DNA of 64,000 nt from Rhizomys pruinosus (GCA_009823505.1 VZQC01009936.1:1668602-1732601), one strand, 5' to 3'. Numbered from the stretch's first letter, positions 11,555-21,879 are shown. Made by a program: numbers and translations. Notes: generated by a model not told the origin, from the letters alone.

Positions 11555-13080
11555 AAAAATAATATTTTATTCATTCTTCAGGAATTCCATAGGATGTAAT
11601 TTGATATTTAACTCCCACTCCACTTAAACTCACATTCACCCCCACTGTCTTATCATCATGAAATACACGTCTTCTTCATTTTCTTTCTGAAAGCCCACAG
11701 AGTCCAACTTGTGTTTCTCAAATGCTCTTGGGTGTGGGTCATGCCCTAGACTGCAGTTGACTTACCAGGGGTTGTCACACCCTCAGATCAACCTGAGTTT
11801 CCCTCTCCCAAGACTATCAATTGCTAATTGCTTCTCAGCTAAGGGTGGTGCTATGTGCCCCTGTCCTCCCTCCATGTTAGGATTTTGTCTGGCTTGAGCT
11901 TGTTTTGTCTTGTGCATGCTGTCACAACCACTATGAGTTGATGTGTGTCAATGCCCTGTTGTGCCTGGAAAATTGCTCTGATGGAGCTGTTCACCACCTC
12001 TGGCTCTTACAATTGTTCCACCCCTGCTTCTTCAAGGATCTCAGAGCCATGACTGCACTGTTTCTTGTCTTCTGCACATTGTCCAGTTATGAGTCTCTTT
12101 ATTAACTGCCATCTACTACAAAAAAAATAAGTCTTATCTGATAATGTTGAAAGATGTGCTACCTTAAGGGTATAGTGATAAATCATTAAGGTTCTGTTAA
12201 TACTCTGTCCACTAAATACAATAACAGAGGTAGGCTCTTCCTTACAGTCTGTGACCTATCTAGCCACCAGTTCACCCCTATGATAGCAGTGTCAGCTACA
12301 GGCTCCATCTTGTGAAATGGGCCTCAAGTCCAAGAAGAAAGTGGTATATTTGCATTGTAACATGTCAGTAAGAAAATAAAAAAATAAAAATAAAAATAAA
12401 AAAAAGAAAGTGGTAGATTACTCTCATAGCATTCATGCCACTATTACAGCAGTGGGCATATCCTGCCAAGCCAGTCATTACTGTAGCTCAAGGGGTTACA
12501 GCTGGGTAAGACGGAGGTTACTTTTTCCTTCCAGTAGTATGCATAGCACCTTTTATCACTATGAAAACTAACAGGAGAGATGAAGCTTTGAGGCCAGGAC
12601 CAGCCTGATTGCTCCATATCTGTGATTTGTATAAACCATCTTCAGCAATGTGGTGTTACTATCATTTCTCCAGAGTGACTAAGAGCAATGTCAATAGATT
12701 GAAATATTTGGGGGCTGTATGGGAACTTCCTGGCCAACAGCTCCCAAAGAGGTAACCAATCCTGGCATGGGCTCTCAATTTGTTAGCTTCAAGTGTCTAT
12801 GAGGAGTTTCATTGTCCTGCTGTAGGGTGACTCCATTTAACCACTATATATACATATGACTCTCTGAAAAGGACTTTAGTGTAAGTTATCCATCTAAATA
12901 CTTGATTCTCTACCTACCCACATATCCCCTACCCCAATTAATTATTTCTGCTTGACTACTTACCTTTACTGCATTCTGAATTTTCCCATCCGTTGAATGC
13001 CCCCGTATCCCAGAGACCTTTGCTTGTTTCCTGACCTCTATGAGTTTTCAAAATCACACACACGAGCTTTTTTGTCCAAG
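11555..13080 (-). mobile_element. L1 (Lx-type) 3' UTR, minus orientation
   Basis: T-rich at the left end (the poly-A side on the minus strand), followed by about 1.5 kb that I recognise as murine-type L1/Lx 3' UTR text, for example gtgtcaatgccctgttgtgc and caatttgttagcttcaagtg. No ORF2 coding remains. It is shared with 7650-9240 in the upstream duplicate. The family name is from memory and needs a RepeatMasker check. Confidence 0.6.
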
Positions 13081-13103
13081 CAGTTGGGAGTGATGCATAT
13101 TGG

Positions 13104-13105
<2 letters not shown>

Positions 13106-13135
<30 letters not shown>

Positions 13136-13136
13136 G
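13106..13136. repeat. (AAC)n microsatellite
   Basis: Ten AAC units. The upstream duplicate has lost them. Confidence 0.95.
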
Positions 13137-13350
13137 AAAGGATTGCATCGAAGATCTGACTGAAACAGTGAACTTCTGCTCAAAACAGTCAACTTTCACA
13201 TGGAGAAGAATGAGAAAGACTGAGAAAGAGATGAAAAGCATGTTTGGCAGAATACATGAGCTCTGGTGGGGTGGGGGCATAGGGCGGGGAACACGGGTCT
13301 AGATTTGATAATCTTGTACAAAATACATATTAAAAAATAAATAAAAATGT
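13137..13350 (+). mobile_element. L1 3' end fragment
   Basis: Same 3'-end text as 6150-6400, with a G-rich tract (ctggtggggtgggggcatag) and an A-rich tail. Confidence 0.55.
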
Positions 13351-13456
13351 TAACAAGAAAAAAAAACAAAATCACACACATATTATATAAAAATCACACA
13401 CACATTTTATATATATAATTATATCTAAGTTTATATATCTTATATATTTATATATT

Positions 13457-13605
13457 AAGCTAGGCTTGGTGATGCATGCCTTTAATACCAGCACTCAGGA
13501 GGCAGAGGCGGGCGGATCTCTGTAAGTTCAAGGCCAGCCTGGTCTACATAGCGAGTTCAGGACAGTTGGGGCTACAGGGAGACCCTGCCTCAAAAACAGA
13601 TTCTT
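13457..13605 (+). repeat. B1 SINE
   Basis: Full B1: cttggtgatgcatgccttta, then aaggccagcctggtctacat and cctgcctcaaaaac. Confidence 0.92.
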
Positions 13606-13699
13606 TCAAAGCTAGCATTCACATATGAGAGAAAACATGCGGTATTTCTATCTCTGGGTCTGGGTTACCTCACTCAGGAAGATTCTTTCCACTTCCAAC

Positions 13700-14075
13700 C
13701 TTTCACTGTCCCCGTCCCCTGCCCTCATGGCCGGATTGCCGCACGGCCTGCCCTGGACTCAGGTCCAGTCAGCTGGCTTCAAGTCACCATGCCTCGCCCC
13801 CCAGCTCACCTCATAGCCACACTCCGTTGGCGCCGGTCTAGGACTAACAAACGGAAGGAATCTGCAGAACGGAGGCACTGGAAGTTTCTGGAAGCATGAT
13901 GGACTCAGCAGATGCAAGCAGCCGCACGGTGCCCCGCCCCAAGCCCCGCCCCAAGCCCCGCCCCGGGCCCTCCCCCTGCACTGGTGGGAAGGCTGGTGCA
14001 GGCCACGCCCCCTTCCCTGTGGAGAGGCAGTCAGGAAAAGGCAATGGAAGTCTCTCTCACCCCAGGCAGAGCAGG
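13700..14075. promoter_or_regulatory. GC/CpG-rich promoter-like block
   Basis: GC-rich DNA unlike its AT-rich surroundings. It holds three GC-box (Sp-type) motifs in tandem (ccccgcccc) at about 13930-13970. On the minus strand, downstream of the GC boxes, a possible first exon runs from about 13900 to a consensus donor, ATGAG|gtgagc, near 13808. On the plus strand a second donor-like gagcag|gtgagt lies at about 14070. No TATA box and no downstream coding exon could be linked. It may be an unannotated noncoding promoter or a decayed CpG island. Confidence 0.4.
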
Positions 14076-14089
14076 TGAGTGGCAGAGAA

Positions 14090-14345
14090 GCAGAGGTGGG
14101 TAGATCTCCGTGAGTTCAAAGCTAGCCTGGACTGTGTAGGGAGTTCCAAGCCACCCAAGGATACATAAATAAGACAAACTTTGTAAAAATATGTTGATTT
14201 ACCAGGGGTGTTAGCCCAAGCCTTTATTGCCAACACTTGGGAGGCAAAGACAGGTGAATCTCTGTGAGTCAAGACTACCCCGGTCTACATAGTGAGTTCC
14301 AGGACAGGGGAGGCTGCAGGGAGACCCTATCTCAAAGCAACCCCC
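14090..14345 (+). repeat. B1 fragment followed by full B1
   Basis: An internal B1 piece at about 14090-14160, then a complete B1 at 14195-14345 ending gaccctatctcaaagc and a run of C. Confidence 0.8.
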
Positions 14346-14535
14346 CCCCAAATTGTTTTATTTTGCGTATGAGAGTTTTGCCTGCATGGGTGTAACTACA
14401 CTACATTGTGTGATGCACACGGAAGAGAGAAAAGAGTATTGGTTCCCTGGAACTGCAGATCCAAACCATTGTTAGCCCAAAGGCTTGGGCTAACACCTCT
14501 GGTAAATTAATATTTTTTTTTTACAAAGTTTTTCT
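14185..14535. repeat. Inverted repeat around a B1
   Basis: The left arm near 14187-14225 (actttgtaaa, atttaccag, ggtgttagcccaagccttt) matches the reverse complement of 14471-14533 almost fully. This gives arms of about 45-55 bp around a 250-bp core, possibly from a templated fold-back event. Confidence 0.65.
14352..14465 (-). repeat. B2/B3-like SINE, degenerate
   Basis: Reverse-strand 3' portion of a B2-like element (cctgcatgggtgtaac, ggttccctggaactgcag). The tRNA head is missing. Confidence 0.5.
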
Positions 14536-15178
14536 TATTTATATTTAAGCAGAGGCTTATTGTTTTGGGGAGAACTTCACTGTTTCAGTCAGTTTTTTCC
14601 CAGTTCTTTTGTTGCTGTTGTTCTCTCCAACTTGTATTGCATATATATATGATATATTTTAAGAATTTATTAATTTCATCAAACTACCTAGAGTAAGTTC
14701 TGCTGTGTACCTGCATCTTAAGTGATGGGCACTAATATCATTATGTCTTCTAATAATAAATTTTCATTTTTTTATGCCAGTCACTGGCCTAGACTCTAGG
14801 TAACCATGACATTATTTGTGACTGCATAAAGCAGACCAAGTTCCTAATGAAGTTCATGATCTCCTACAGAGCTGAGCAGAAGCATATATTTGTTTTTGCA
14901 GTTCGATGTTGGGTGACAATGAGCATTCTGGCATGTAAATCATATACAAGATGCATTTTGCTATAGGAAACTTCACAGATACATTTTTTTCAGAGAGGAC
15001 TGTGAGGATTCATCAGGACTGAGGTGTTTGCCACATTTGCTGTAGTTTCCCAACAAGAAATGTGATGACAACAGTGTTCTGCCTGTCTGTGATGAAGTCT
15101 GGCCATGGAGTCGGAAGCCACAGTGGATTTGAATTCCCAATCATGTTGGGCTGGGACTCCTGCATGAAAACTGTGCAG
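14536..15178. other. Unassigned intergenic DNA
   Basis: AT-rich, with no repeat or exon recognised. The one minus-strand frame (73 codons at about 15000-15200) runs into the neighbouring SINE. Confidence 0.45.
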
Positions 15179-15483
15179 GGGCTGGAGAGATGGTTCAGTG
15201 GTTAAGAGCACCGACTGCTCTTGCAGAGGACAAGGGTTTGATTCCCAGCACCCACATGGCGGCTAAGAACTGTCTTTAAGCCAGGCATTGTGGCACATGC
15301 CTTTAATCCTGGCACTCGGGGAGGCAGAGGCAGGCAGAGCTCTGAGTTCAATGCCAGCTGGTCTATAGAGTGAGTTCCAGGCCAGCTTGGTCTACAGAAT
15401 GAGTTCCAGGCCAACTGGGGCTATAAGGAGACCCTGTCTCAAAACAAAAAGAAAAGAAAAGAAAAGAAAAGAAAAGAAAACTG
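15179..15483 (+). repeat. Composite SINE: B2 head joined to B1, (GAAAA)n tail
   Basis: A B2 5' part (ggggctggagagatggttca through aagaactgtctttaa, about 100 bp) passes without a gap into a B1 (gccaggcattgtggcacatg onward), ending in a GAAAA repeat. The same junction occurs at 20259, 26204 and 50697. A 30-bp internal duplication (gagttccaggcca twice) lies in the B1 part. Confidence 0.85.
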
Positions 15484-15872
15484 CATTATTAGCAAACTTC
15501 AACACCTAAACCTGACATCCATATAGCTAACTCATTATTACACCACCTGCATCTGCTTACAAAGTTAGCTAGACTCTTCGTTGTAATGTATTACACATAT
15601 GAAGCTTAAGTAAAAAGAACTAAATGCAGATTATGAAATCCTCTGTTTCCTGCATTTTAAGGTGCATATCAACAGTCAATCTGGGGCTTTATTTTCTTGG
15701 AGAAAATTTTCATTTATTATTATTATTCGTTAATGGATAACACTATTGTATTAGTCTATCAAAGAACACTGTAAATTTTTTCATATGTTCAAAACTAATT
15801 ATATCATGCCTATAATACATAAATTATATTGTGTTCTACATGTAAAAAAATAGAAATGGAGTAGAGCTTGAA
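15484..15872. other. Unassigned AT-rich DNA
   Basis: Target region of the Ythdf1 retrocopy. No feature was recognised. Confidence 0.5.
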
Positions 15873-16586
15873 AGTGTAAGACACTAACACGGACATTGGT
15901 ACCTGGGATAACGAAAGGCCTGTACTGAAGACCTCTTCCCCCAGCAGGCACGTTCTGCTTGCCCCACAGGTTGCCCCACAGGCCTGGCAAGTAGCTCAGC
16001 CTCTCCAGGCTCAGTCCCTGCCTTTGGTCCGGCCATGGTATCAGAGCCCTCAGCAGCCACCCCAGCCCTGTGGGTGGCTCCTCGTAGCAGAAACGTAGCA
16101 TTGGACAGAGTGGAGGGGTCAGCAGTGACAGCTCTGTGGGAAATGTGCAGCCTACTTCCTTCCCGCATTCCCACGTGTAGAATCCCATCCTGTCCTTGAG
16201 AAACTGAAAGCTGCCCACAGCTATAACCCTAAGGCGTTCGACTGGAATCTTAAGAGTGGGCGGGTGTTCATCATCAAGAGCTACTCTGAGGACGACATCC
16301 AGCGCTCCATCCAATACTCCACCTGGTGTAGCACAGAACATGGCAACAAGCACCTTGAAGTCGCCTCTGCTCTATGAGCAGCAAGGGCCAGTCTATCTGC
16401 TCTTCAGTGTCAATGGGAGCGGACATTCTGTGGGGTGGTAGAGATGAAGTTCCCTGTGGGCTATGGCAATAGTGCTGGGGTCTGGTCTCAGGACAAGTAG
16501 AAGGGGAACTTTGACATGAAGTGGATTTTTGTCAAGGAAGTGCCCAACAAACAGCTGAGGCACATCAGACTGGAGAATAATGACAA

Positions 16587-16628
16587 CACCTCCTGTGTGT
16601 CACAAACTCCTGTGACACACAGGAGGTG
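16587..16628. repeat. Perfect 18-bp palindrome with 6-nt loop
   Basis: cacctcctgtgtgtcaca (16587-16604), loop aactcc, then its exact reverse complement (16611-16628). It lies inside the Ythdf1 retrocopy at a place where the parent gene is, from memory, only partly self-complementary. Confidence 0.95.
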
Positions 16629-16650
16629 CCCTTAGAAAAAGCAAAACAAT

Positions 16651-16905
16651 GGGGCTGGAGAGATGGCCTAGCGGTTAAGAGAGCCGACCGCTTTTGCAGA
16701 GGACCCGGGTTCGATCCCCAGCGCCCACATGGTGGCTGAGAACCGTCTGTAACTCCAATTCCAGGAGAACTCCAGTTCCAGGGGATTCTGAGACCCTCTT
16801 CTGACCTCCGCGGCATTGCACGACACGGGTGCACAGACCTACACGCAAAACAGTACATTCATGCACATAAATAAATAAAATAAAAATTCAAAAAAAAAAA
16901 AAGAA
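16651..16905 (+). repeat. B2 SINE inserted in the Ythdf1 pseudogene
   Basis: Full B2 (ggggctggagagatggccta to catgcacataaataaataaa). A direct repeat like agaaaaagcaaaacaa flanks it, in text that is continuous in the parent gene, so this B2 is younger than the retrocopy. Confidence 0.95.
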
Positions 16906-17284
16906 AAAGAAAAACAAGTGGTGAACATTATTGTTTCCTGTAAGCTCATGACCTCCATTTTGACGACTTTTCTCACTGTGAGGAGGAGGAGGAGGTGCAC
17001 AAGGAACAGCAGAATCGAAGCAGACAATACGGACAAGCCAGTTTCTCGTGGTTAATGGTTGACTTTGAAAACAAGAGTTTTAAAGCTGTCTGCTCGGTGC
17101 TGTCTCCATGGCAGCCCCAGTGTCATCCTTGTGTGGGGTTGATTGTTGCATCCTCATCTTTGTAGTTCATTTTTGCCAGATGGCTCTGCATTCATTTGTA
17201 TTTTTCTATGTATTATAATATTGTAGAACTCACTAATGAAGATATTTTGTTTGTCAGCTTAAAAAAAAAAAGAGTGTAGGACAC

Positions 17285-17604
17285 AAAAATAGAGGTAGGG
17301 AAGAGGTTTCAGACACCCAGGCTTGAAAGTTAGATATGGGTCCTGCACAGCCCAGTTAAGGAGTAGTCTCTGCTAACCCAGGAAAGCAGGACCTCAGTTA
17401 AACAACACCAATGGGCTTTTGTCGTCTGACCTCTGTTGGATTCATAGGGACAGACCACTGCAGACCTCTGGATTTCAGTGATAGGCCAGTTGCACTTGAG
17501 AAGTTAGAAGTGCCACACTGTTATTATGTATACTGAACTTAGAAGATTCTTCATTGTTAAACTTGATGCACTTAATTGTGGACTACATGTGGATCATAAG
17601 TTCT
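17285..17604. other. Unassigned intergenic DNA
   Basis: No recognised repeat or exon. Confidence 0.4.
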
Positions 17605-17800
17605 GAAAAAATGTTACCAGGTTGGGGATGTAAGTCAGGTGATAGAGAGCTTGTCTAACATGCATGGAGCCCTTCCTGTAATCCCAGCACTAAGGAAGTA
17701 GAGGGAGGAGGATCAGAGGTTCAAAGTCATCTTTAGCTATGTGACAATTTCAAGGTCAGTCTGGGATAAGATCCTGTATCAAAAAAACAAACAATCAAAA
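17605..17800 (+). repeat. B4 SINE (ID head plus B1 tail)
   Basis: The ID-like head (ggttggggatgtaagtcagg, gcttgtctaacatgcatgga) runs into a B1-like tail (gtaatcccagcactaaggaa) and an A-rich end. Confidence 0.75.
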
Positions 17801-18187
17801 GAAAACAACATAACAATGAAATGTTATAGCCATTTAAAGTATCTGCAACATTGAAACCAGCTCTATTGCAAGGACCTAAATATTGAATGTATTAGATTTT
17901 CTATTGATGCAGTGGTTGTCCCAGCTAGCTCTGTGATCAACCTTTGTGTTTTCCTAGTGTTCATTTGAAAGGGAGAGCAAGAATGTAGGAATGTAGAGCT
18001 TTTATTTTATTAATAGTGGTTTAACTCTCCAGTGGTACTTATCCCTCAAAAGAAACTAAAGGAAGTTCTCCAGGTGTCTGGTAATGGAATAGTCTGGCAC
18101 TTTTGTGGTTTTGGGTCGCTGGTTCAGTGGAAAAACTCCCAGGGATGCAGAGTCTTGGTTTCTTTGTAATGAAACCCTCTGCAACAT
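17801..18187. other. Unassigned intergenic DNA
   Basis: Nothing recognised before the minisatellite. The open frame through the array begins at the right edge (ATG at 18188). Confidence 0.45.
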
Positions 18188-18280
18188 GTGGTTCAGACTC
18201 TGTCTACTGACAGGCAAGAAAGAGAGTTACTGAAGCTCTTGTGGTGCAGGAGCATTTGCCTGCAGTTCAGTAGGATGATT

Positions 18281-19498
18281 GCAGGGAGATCCTGTAGGAA
18301 GCATACAGTGACTGCAAGAAGATCATGTAGGAAGGATCCAGTGACTACAGGGAGATCATGTAGGAAGGATCCAGTGATTGCAGAGAGATCCTGTAGAAAG
18401 CATCCGGTGACTGCAGGGAGATCATGTAGAGAGCACACAGTGACTACAGGAAGATCACGTAGGAAGGATCCAGTGACTGCAGGGAGATCCTGTAGGAAGG
18501 ATCCAGTGACTGCAAGAAGATCATGTAGGAAGGATCCAGTGACTTCAAGATATTGTAGGAATTATCCAGTGATTGCAGGGAGATCATGTAGGAATCATCC
18601 AGTGACTGCAGGGAGATCATGTAGGAAGCATCCAGTGACTGCAGGGAGATCATGTAGGAAGCATCCAGTGACTGCAGGGAGATCATGTAGGAAGGATCCA
18701 GTGACTACAGGGAGATCATGTAGGAATCATCCAGTGACTGCAGGGAGATCATGTAGGAAACATCCAGTGACTGCAGGGAGATCATGTAGGAAGGATCCAG
18801 TGACTACAGGGAGATCATGTAGGAATCATCCAGTGACTGCAGGGAGATCATGTAGGAAGCATCCAGTGACTGCAGGGAGATCATGTAGGAAGGATCCAGT
18901 GACTACAGGGAGATCATGTAGGAATCATCCAGTGACTGCAGGGAGATCATGTAGGAAGGGTCCTGTGACTACAGGGAGATGTTGTAGGAAGGATCCAATG
19001 ACTGCAGGGAGATCATGTAGGAAGCATCCAGTGACTGCAGGGAGATCATGTAGGAAGGATCCAGTGACTGCAGGGAGATGTTGTAGGAAGGATCCAGTGA
19101 CTGTAGGGAGATCATGTAGGAATCATCCAGTGACTGCAGGGAGATCATGTAGGAAGGATCCAGTGACTGCAGGGAGATCATGTAGGAAACATCCAGTGAC
19201 TACAGGGAGATCATGTAGGAATCATCCAGTGACTGCAGGGAGATCATGTAGGAAGCATCCAGTGACTGCAGGGAGATGTTGTAGGAAGCATCCAGTGACT
19301 GCAGGGAGATGTTGTAGGAAGGATCCAGTGACTGCAGGGAGATGTTGTAGGAAGGATCCAGTGACTGCAGGGAGATGTTGTAGGAAGCATCCAGTGACTA
19401 CAGGGAGATGTTGTAGGGAGCATCCAGTTACTCCAGGGAGATCATGTCGGAAGCCTCTAATGATGGTAGGAAGATCGTTTTGGAAGTATCCAGTGACT
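18281..19498 (+). repeat. 33-bp minisatellite, 37 units, open reading frame throughout
   Basis: The unit has the form tgcagggagatcatgtagga + aggatccagtgac. Thirty-six units are 33 bp and unit 9 is 30 bp, so the frame is never lost. A plus-strand frame from ATG 18188 to a stop at 19555 would give 455 residues of A/T-GRSCRK-D/H/N-PVT repeats. Minus-strand frames are also open over long stretches, as expected when the unit is a multiple of three. Units 12-20 form a three-unit (99-bp) higher-order repeat, present three times. No signal peptide, domain or splice context supports a protein, so I treat it as noncoding. Confidence 0.95.
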
Positions 19499-19830
19499 TC
19501 AGGAAGCAAGAGGCCTCAGGGTCTTCTTGTGGGGCTTCAAGCCGGTTCTGGGTGATAACATTGACAGATCCAGCCAGGGACCTTGAATAATCTAATAGGA
19601 GTAAGACATTCTGCTTAGACAGAAGACTTATTTGAGCACTGGAAATCTTTAAGTAACAGCCTCAGACCTTGAGCCACAGAATTCCCTTCAAAAGGGTGAA
19701 AATTTTCCCCCACAAAATTTTGTTTGTGTTTATGTTACTGAAAACTGAACTGAGATCAGACAGGGAGGTTGTTCAATGGTGAACTGTACTGGAGATCTGC
19801 AGGCCTACAGCACATTAAATTTCCAAGTCA
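19499..19830. other. Unassigned intergenic DNA
   Basis: Right flank of the minisatellite, with no feature recognised. Confidence 0.4.
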
Positions 19831-19831
19831 T

Positions 19832-19992
19832 ATAATGTCTTTTTTTGTTTTGTTTTAGACAAGGCCCCTGTGTAGCCCCAGCTGGCCTGGAATTCACTAT
19901 GTAGACCAGGTTGACCTTAATCTCACAGAGCTCTGCCTGCCTCTGCCTCCCAAGTTCCTGGATTTAAGGCATGTGCCACCATGCCTGGCTTC
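19832..19992 (-). repeat. B1 SINE
   Basis: Reverse-strand B1 preceded by ttttgttttgtttt. Core words are cccagctggcctggaattc and gcctctgcctcccaag. Confidence 0.92.
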
Positions 19993-20221
19993 TTATATAG
20001 AAGACTGGGATATTAACAGAATGTTCTAACCAATCAGGTTCTAGTTTAGTGTTTGATGATAGATGAGACTTCCAATGGTGGTGAGTTACAGTTGATCCTA
20101 GTAAACATGAAATGCTGTCTCCACAAACTAAAAACAAAACAAAACACTACCAACAAAGACTCCTGATTTTTCTTGTAGAACCTTCAGATATGGGTCTATG
20201 TTTAAAATAGTTAACCACAGG

Positions 20222-20685
20222 GCAGGAAAGATGGCTCAGTTAAGAACATTGACTGCTCCGGGCTGGAGAGATGGCTCAGTGGTTGAAGGCATTGACTGCT
20301 CTTGCAGAGGACCCGGGTTCCATTCCCAGCACCCACATGTCAGCTAAGAACCGTCTTTAAAAGCTGGGTGTGGTGGTGCACCCCTTTAATCCTAGCACTC
20401 GGGAGGCAGAGGCAGGTGGATCTCTGTGAGTTCAAGGCCAGCCTGGTCTACATATTGAGCTCCAGGCCAGCTGGGACTAAAAGGGAGGCCATCTCAAACA
20501 AACAAACAAACAAACAAACTAACAACAAACAAAGCATTGACTGCACTCACAGAGAACCTAGTTTCAACTGTCAGCACCCACATGGTGACTAACGACCATG
20601 CATAACTCCAATTCCAGGGGATCCAGCACCTTCTGACCTCCATGGGCATTGTATGACATAAATGCAAGCAATACATAGTTAACCG
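20222..20685 (+). repeat. Older B2 SINE split by a later SINE
   Basis: The B2 head is at 20222-20258 and the rest at about 20527-20685. An approximately 10-bp direct repeat, cattgactgc, lies at both edges of the inserted element. Confidence 0.85.
20259..20525 (+). repeat. Composite SINE: B2 head joined to B1
   Basis: B2 head (gggctggagagatggctcag ... aaccgtctttaa) passes into B1 (agctgggtgtggtggtgcac ...), with a (CAAA)n tail. It has its own target-site duplication inside an older B2, which shows that the chimera moved as one unit. Confidence 0.9.
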
Positions 20686-21290
20686 TGTGCCTAAGTTTCC
20701 TTTGCTTTAACAGGAACTCAGTATCAACTAAAAAGGAAAAGCCTACTCCATTTTGTTCTTGTTGATGTCCGCTTTTACCCTGTGTTTCTGGCTGGCCACT
20801 CCCACTGCAGTCAGTCAACCAGGAAGGTTTCTACAATACCCTGAAACTTCCCAGGGCCTCGTAGCACATCCTCTTACACTGGCTCTTACCTCTTACCCTC
20901 TATACCTGCATCTCCATAGAAACCATTGTTTCTGCAATCCTGAGAAACTTGTTTTTCCTAATGGAAACTTTTTGTTAAATGAAAACCTCTTTGTTAACTG
21001 ACCCGCCCCAGGCATGAAGTAATTGTGGTTTTCAGCATTATAAACTCTACTCTGCCTCCCATTAGGGTCTGAATGTTCTTTGGAGCATTAGGTCCCTCTC
21101 CGGATAAAAAATGACTCCCAATTTGACCATTACTATGTGGACTTCCACTGTGCCTCTTATTCCATATTAACAACACCTTGAGGCTTACTAGGGATCAAAT
21201 GAGTCTATTTCTGGAGAATGGAGAAACAAGCAGGAAATACACTTTACTCCTGTATAAATTCTTCTGAGATTAAAAGAAAGACAAATAATC
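20686..21290. other. Unassigned DNA, possible old LTR
   Basis: No SINE. Parts resemble LTR-style text but no terminal motif or target-site duplication could be fixed. Confidence 0.35.
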
Positions 21291-21324
21291 CAGCCATCCT
21301 CCCATCCTTCCCTTCACAAGAAGT

Positions 21325-21520
21325 CGTGGACCTCCAGCTGACCTGGATTTTTGCTCCTGAGCTGTGTCCATTTCCACAGTGGACTGAAAACCAGCACTTA
21401 CTGTGTCCTGATGGATCAGCAGAGTCTGGAGTGTGACTGGCAGAGTTGCCTTCACTTCTGTGAGCTTCTGAAAGTCTCCAAAGCCTGTGGGCGTCTGGTC
21501 CCTTATAAAGCTCTCTGATG
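21325..21520 (-). pseudogene. Relic of the trihelix-family exon 1 and promoter
   Basis: Diverged but collinear match to the exon-1/promoter units at 25.6, 27.3, 36.5, 45.1, 50.1 and 51.9 kb. It shares gctcctgagctgtgt, ccacagtgg, gtcctgatggatcagcagag and a TATA-like ctttataagg (minus strand) at 21501-21510. The ATG GAG|gtaagt end is not preserved and no following exon was found. Confidence 0.6.
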
Positions 21521-21524
21521 TATC

Positions 21525-21665
21525 CAGATATGATGGCACACACCTTTAATCCTAGTACTCAGGAAGCTGAGCCAGGCCGATCTCTGGATTAAAGGTGTGC
21601 ATCATCAAGTGCTGGGATTAAAGGTGTGTACCACCAAGCAAAGCTTTTTTTTTTGGTCTTTTTTG
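21525..21665. repeat. B1 fragments in opposite orientations
   Basis: A plus-strand B1 head (gatggcacacacctttaatc) is followed at once by two minus-strand B1 head pieces (gattaaaggtgtgtacca). Confidence 0.7.
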
Positions 21666-21879
21666 AGACAGGTAACACAAACTTTTACTCCTTTCTTTCA
21701 GGTGGCAGAGGATTGACCAGAATTTCAGAATAAGGGGCCTCAATAGAGACCCTAAATCAAATCAAAGCAATTCAAATAAAATAAAATCAATCAAGGAAAA
21801 AAAAGCCCAAATACCTTAATGCATAAATGAGTAATAAGCTACAGCTGTAATTTTACCATATCTGCTAAACTCCTTTAAC

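Larger units (their letters stand above)
15885..17272 (+). pseudogene. Ythdf1: Processed pseudogene of Ythdf1 (5'-truncated)
   Basis: The frame-corrected plus-strand text matches the C-terminal half of YTHDF1, an m6A reader of mRNA. It starts in the low-complexity Gln/Pro region (NTDIGTWDN) and continues through [16 protein letters not shown], the YTH domain ([31 protein letters not shown]) and [10 protein letters not shown], then a 3' UTR and an A tail at 17261-17271. KAAHSYNP and KSGRVF fit YTHDF1 better than YTHDF2 or YTHDF3. It has no introns. Damage includes single-base deletions (near 16105 and 16385), a stop in place of Trp after GVWSQDK, and a B2 at 16651. It is flanked by 12-bp direct repeats, agtgtaagacac at 15873-15884 and agtgtaggacac at 17273-17284. 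It is not expected to make a protein. Confidence 0.95.

Noticed and set aside
15799..16353. 184-codon minus-strand frame
   Set aside because: It is the antisense of the Ythdf1 retrocopy. The sense strand gives a clear family match.
18188..19555. 455-codon frame as a real protein gene
   Set aside because: The repeat unit is a multiple of three, which keeps frames open by itself, and other frames are open too. No promoter, splice or domain evidence. Kept as a finding, not as a CDS.
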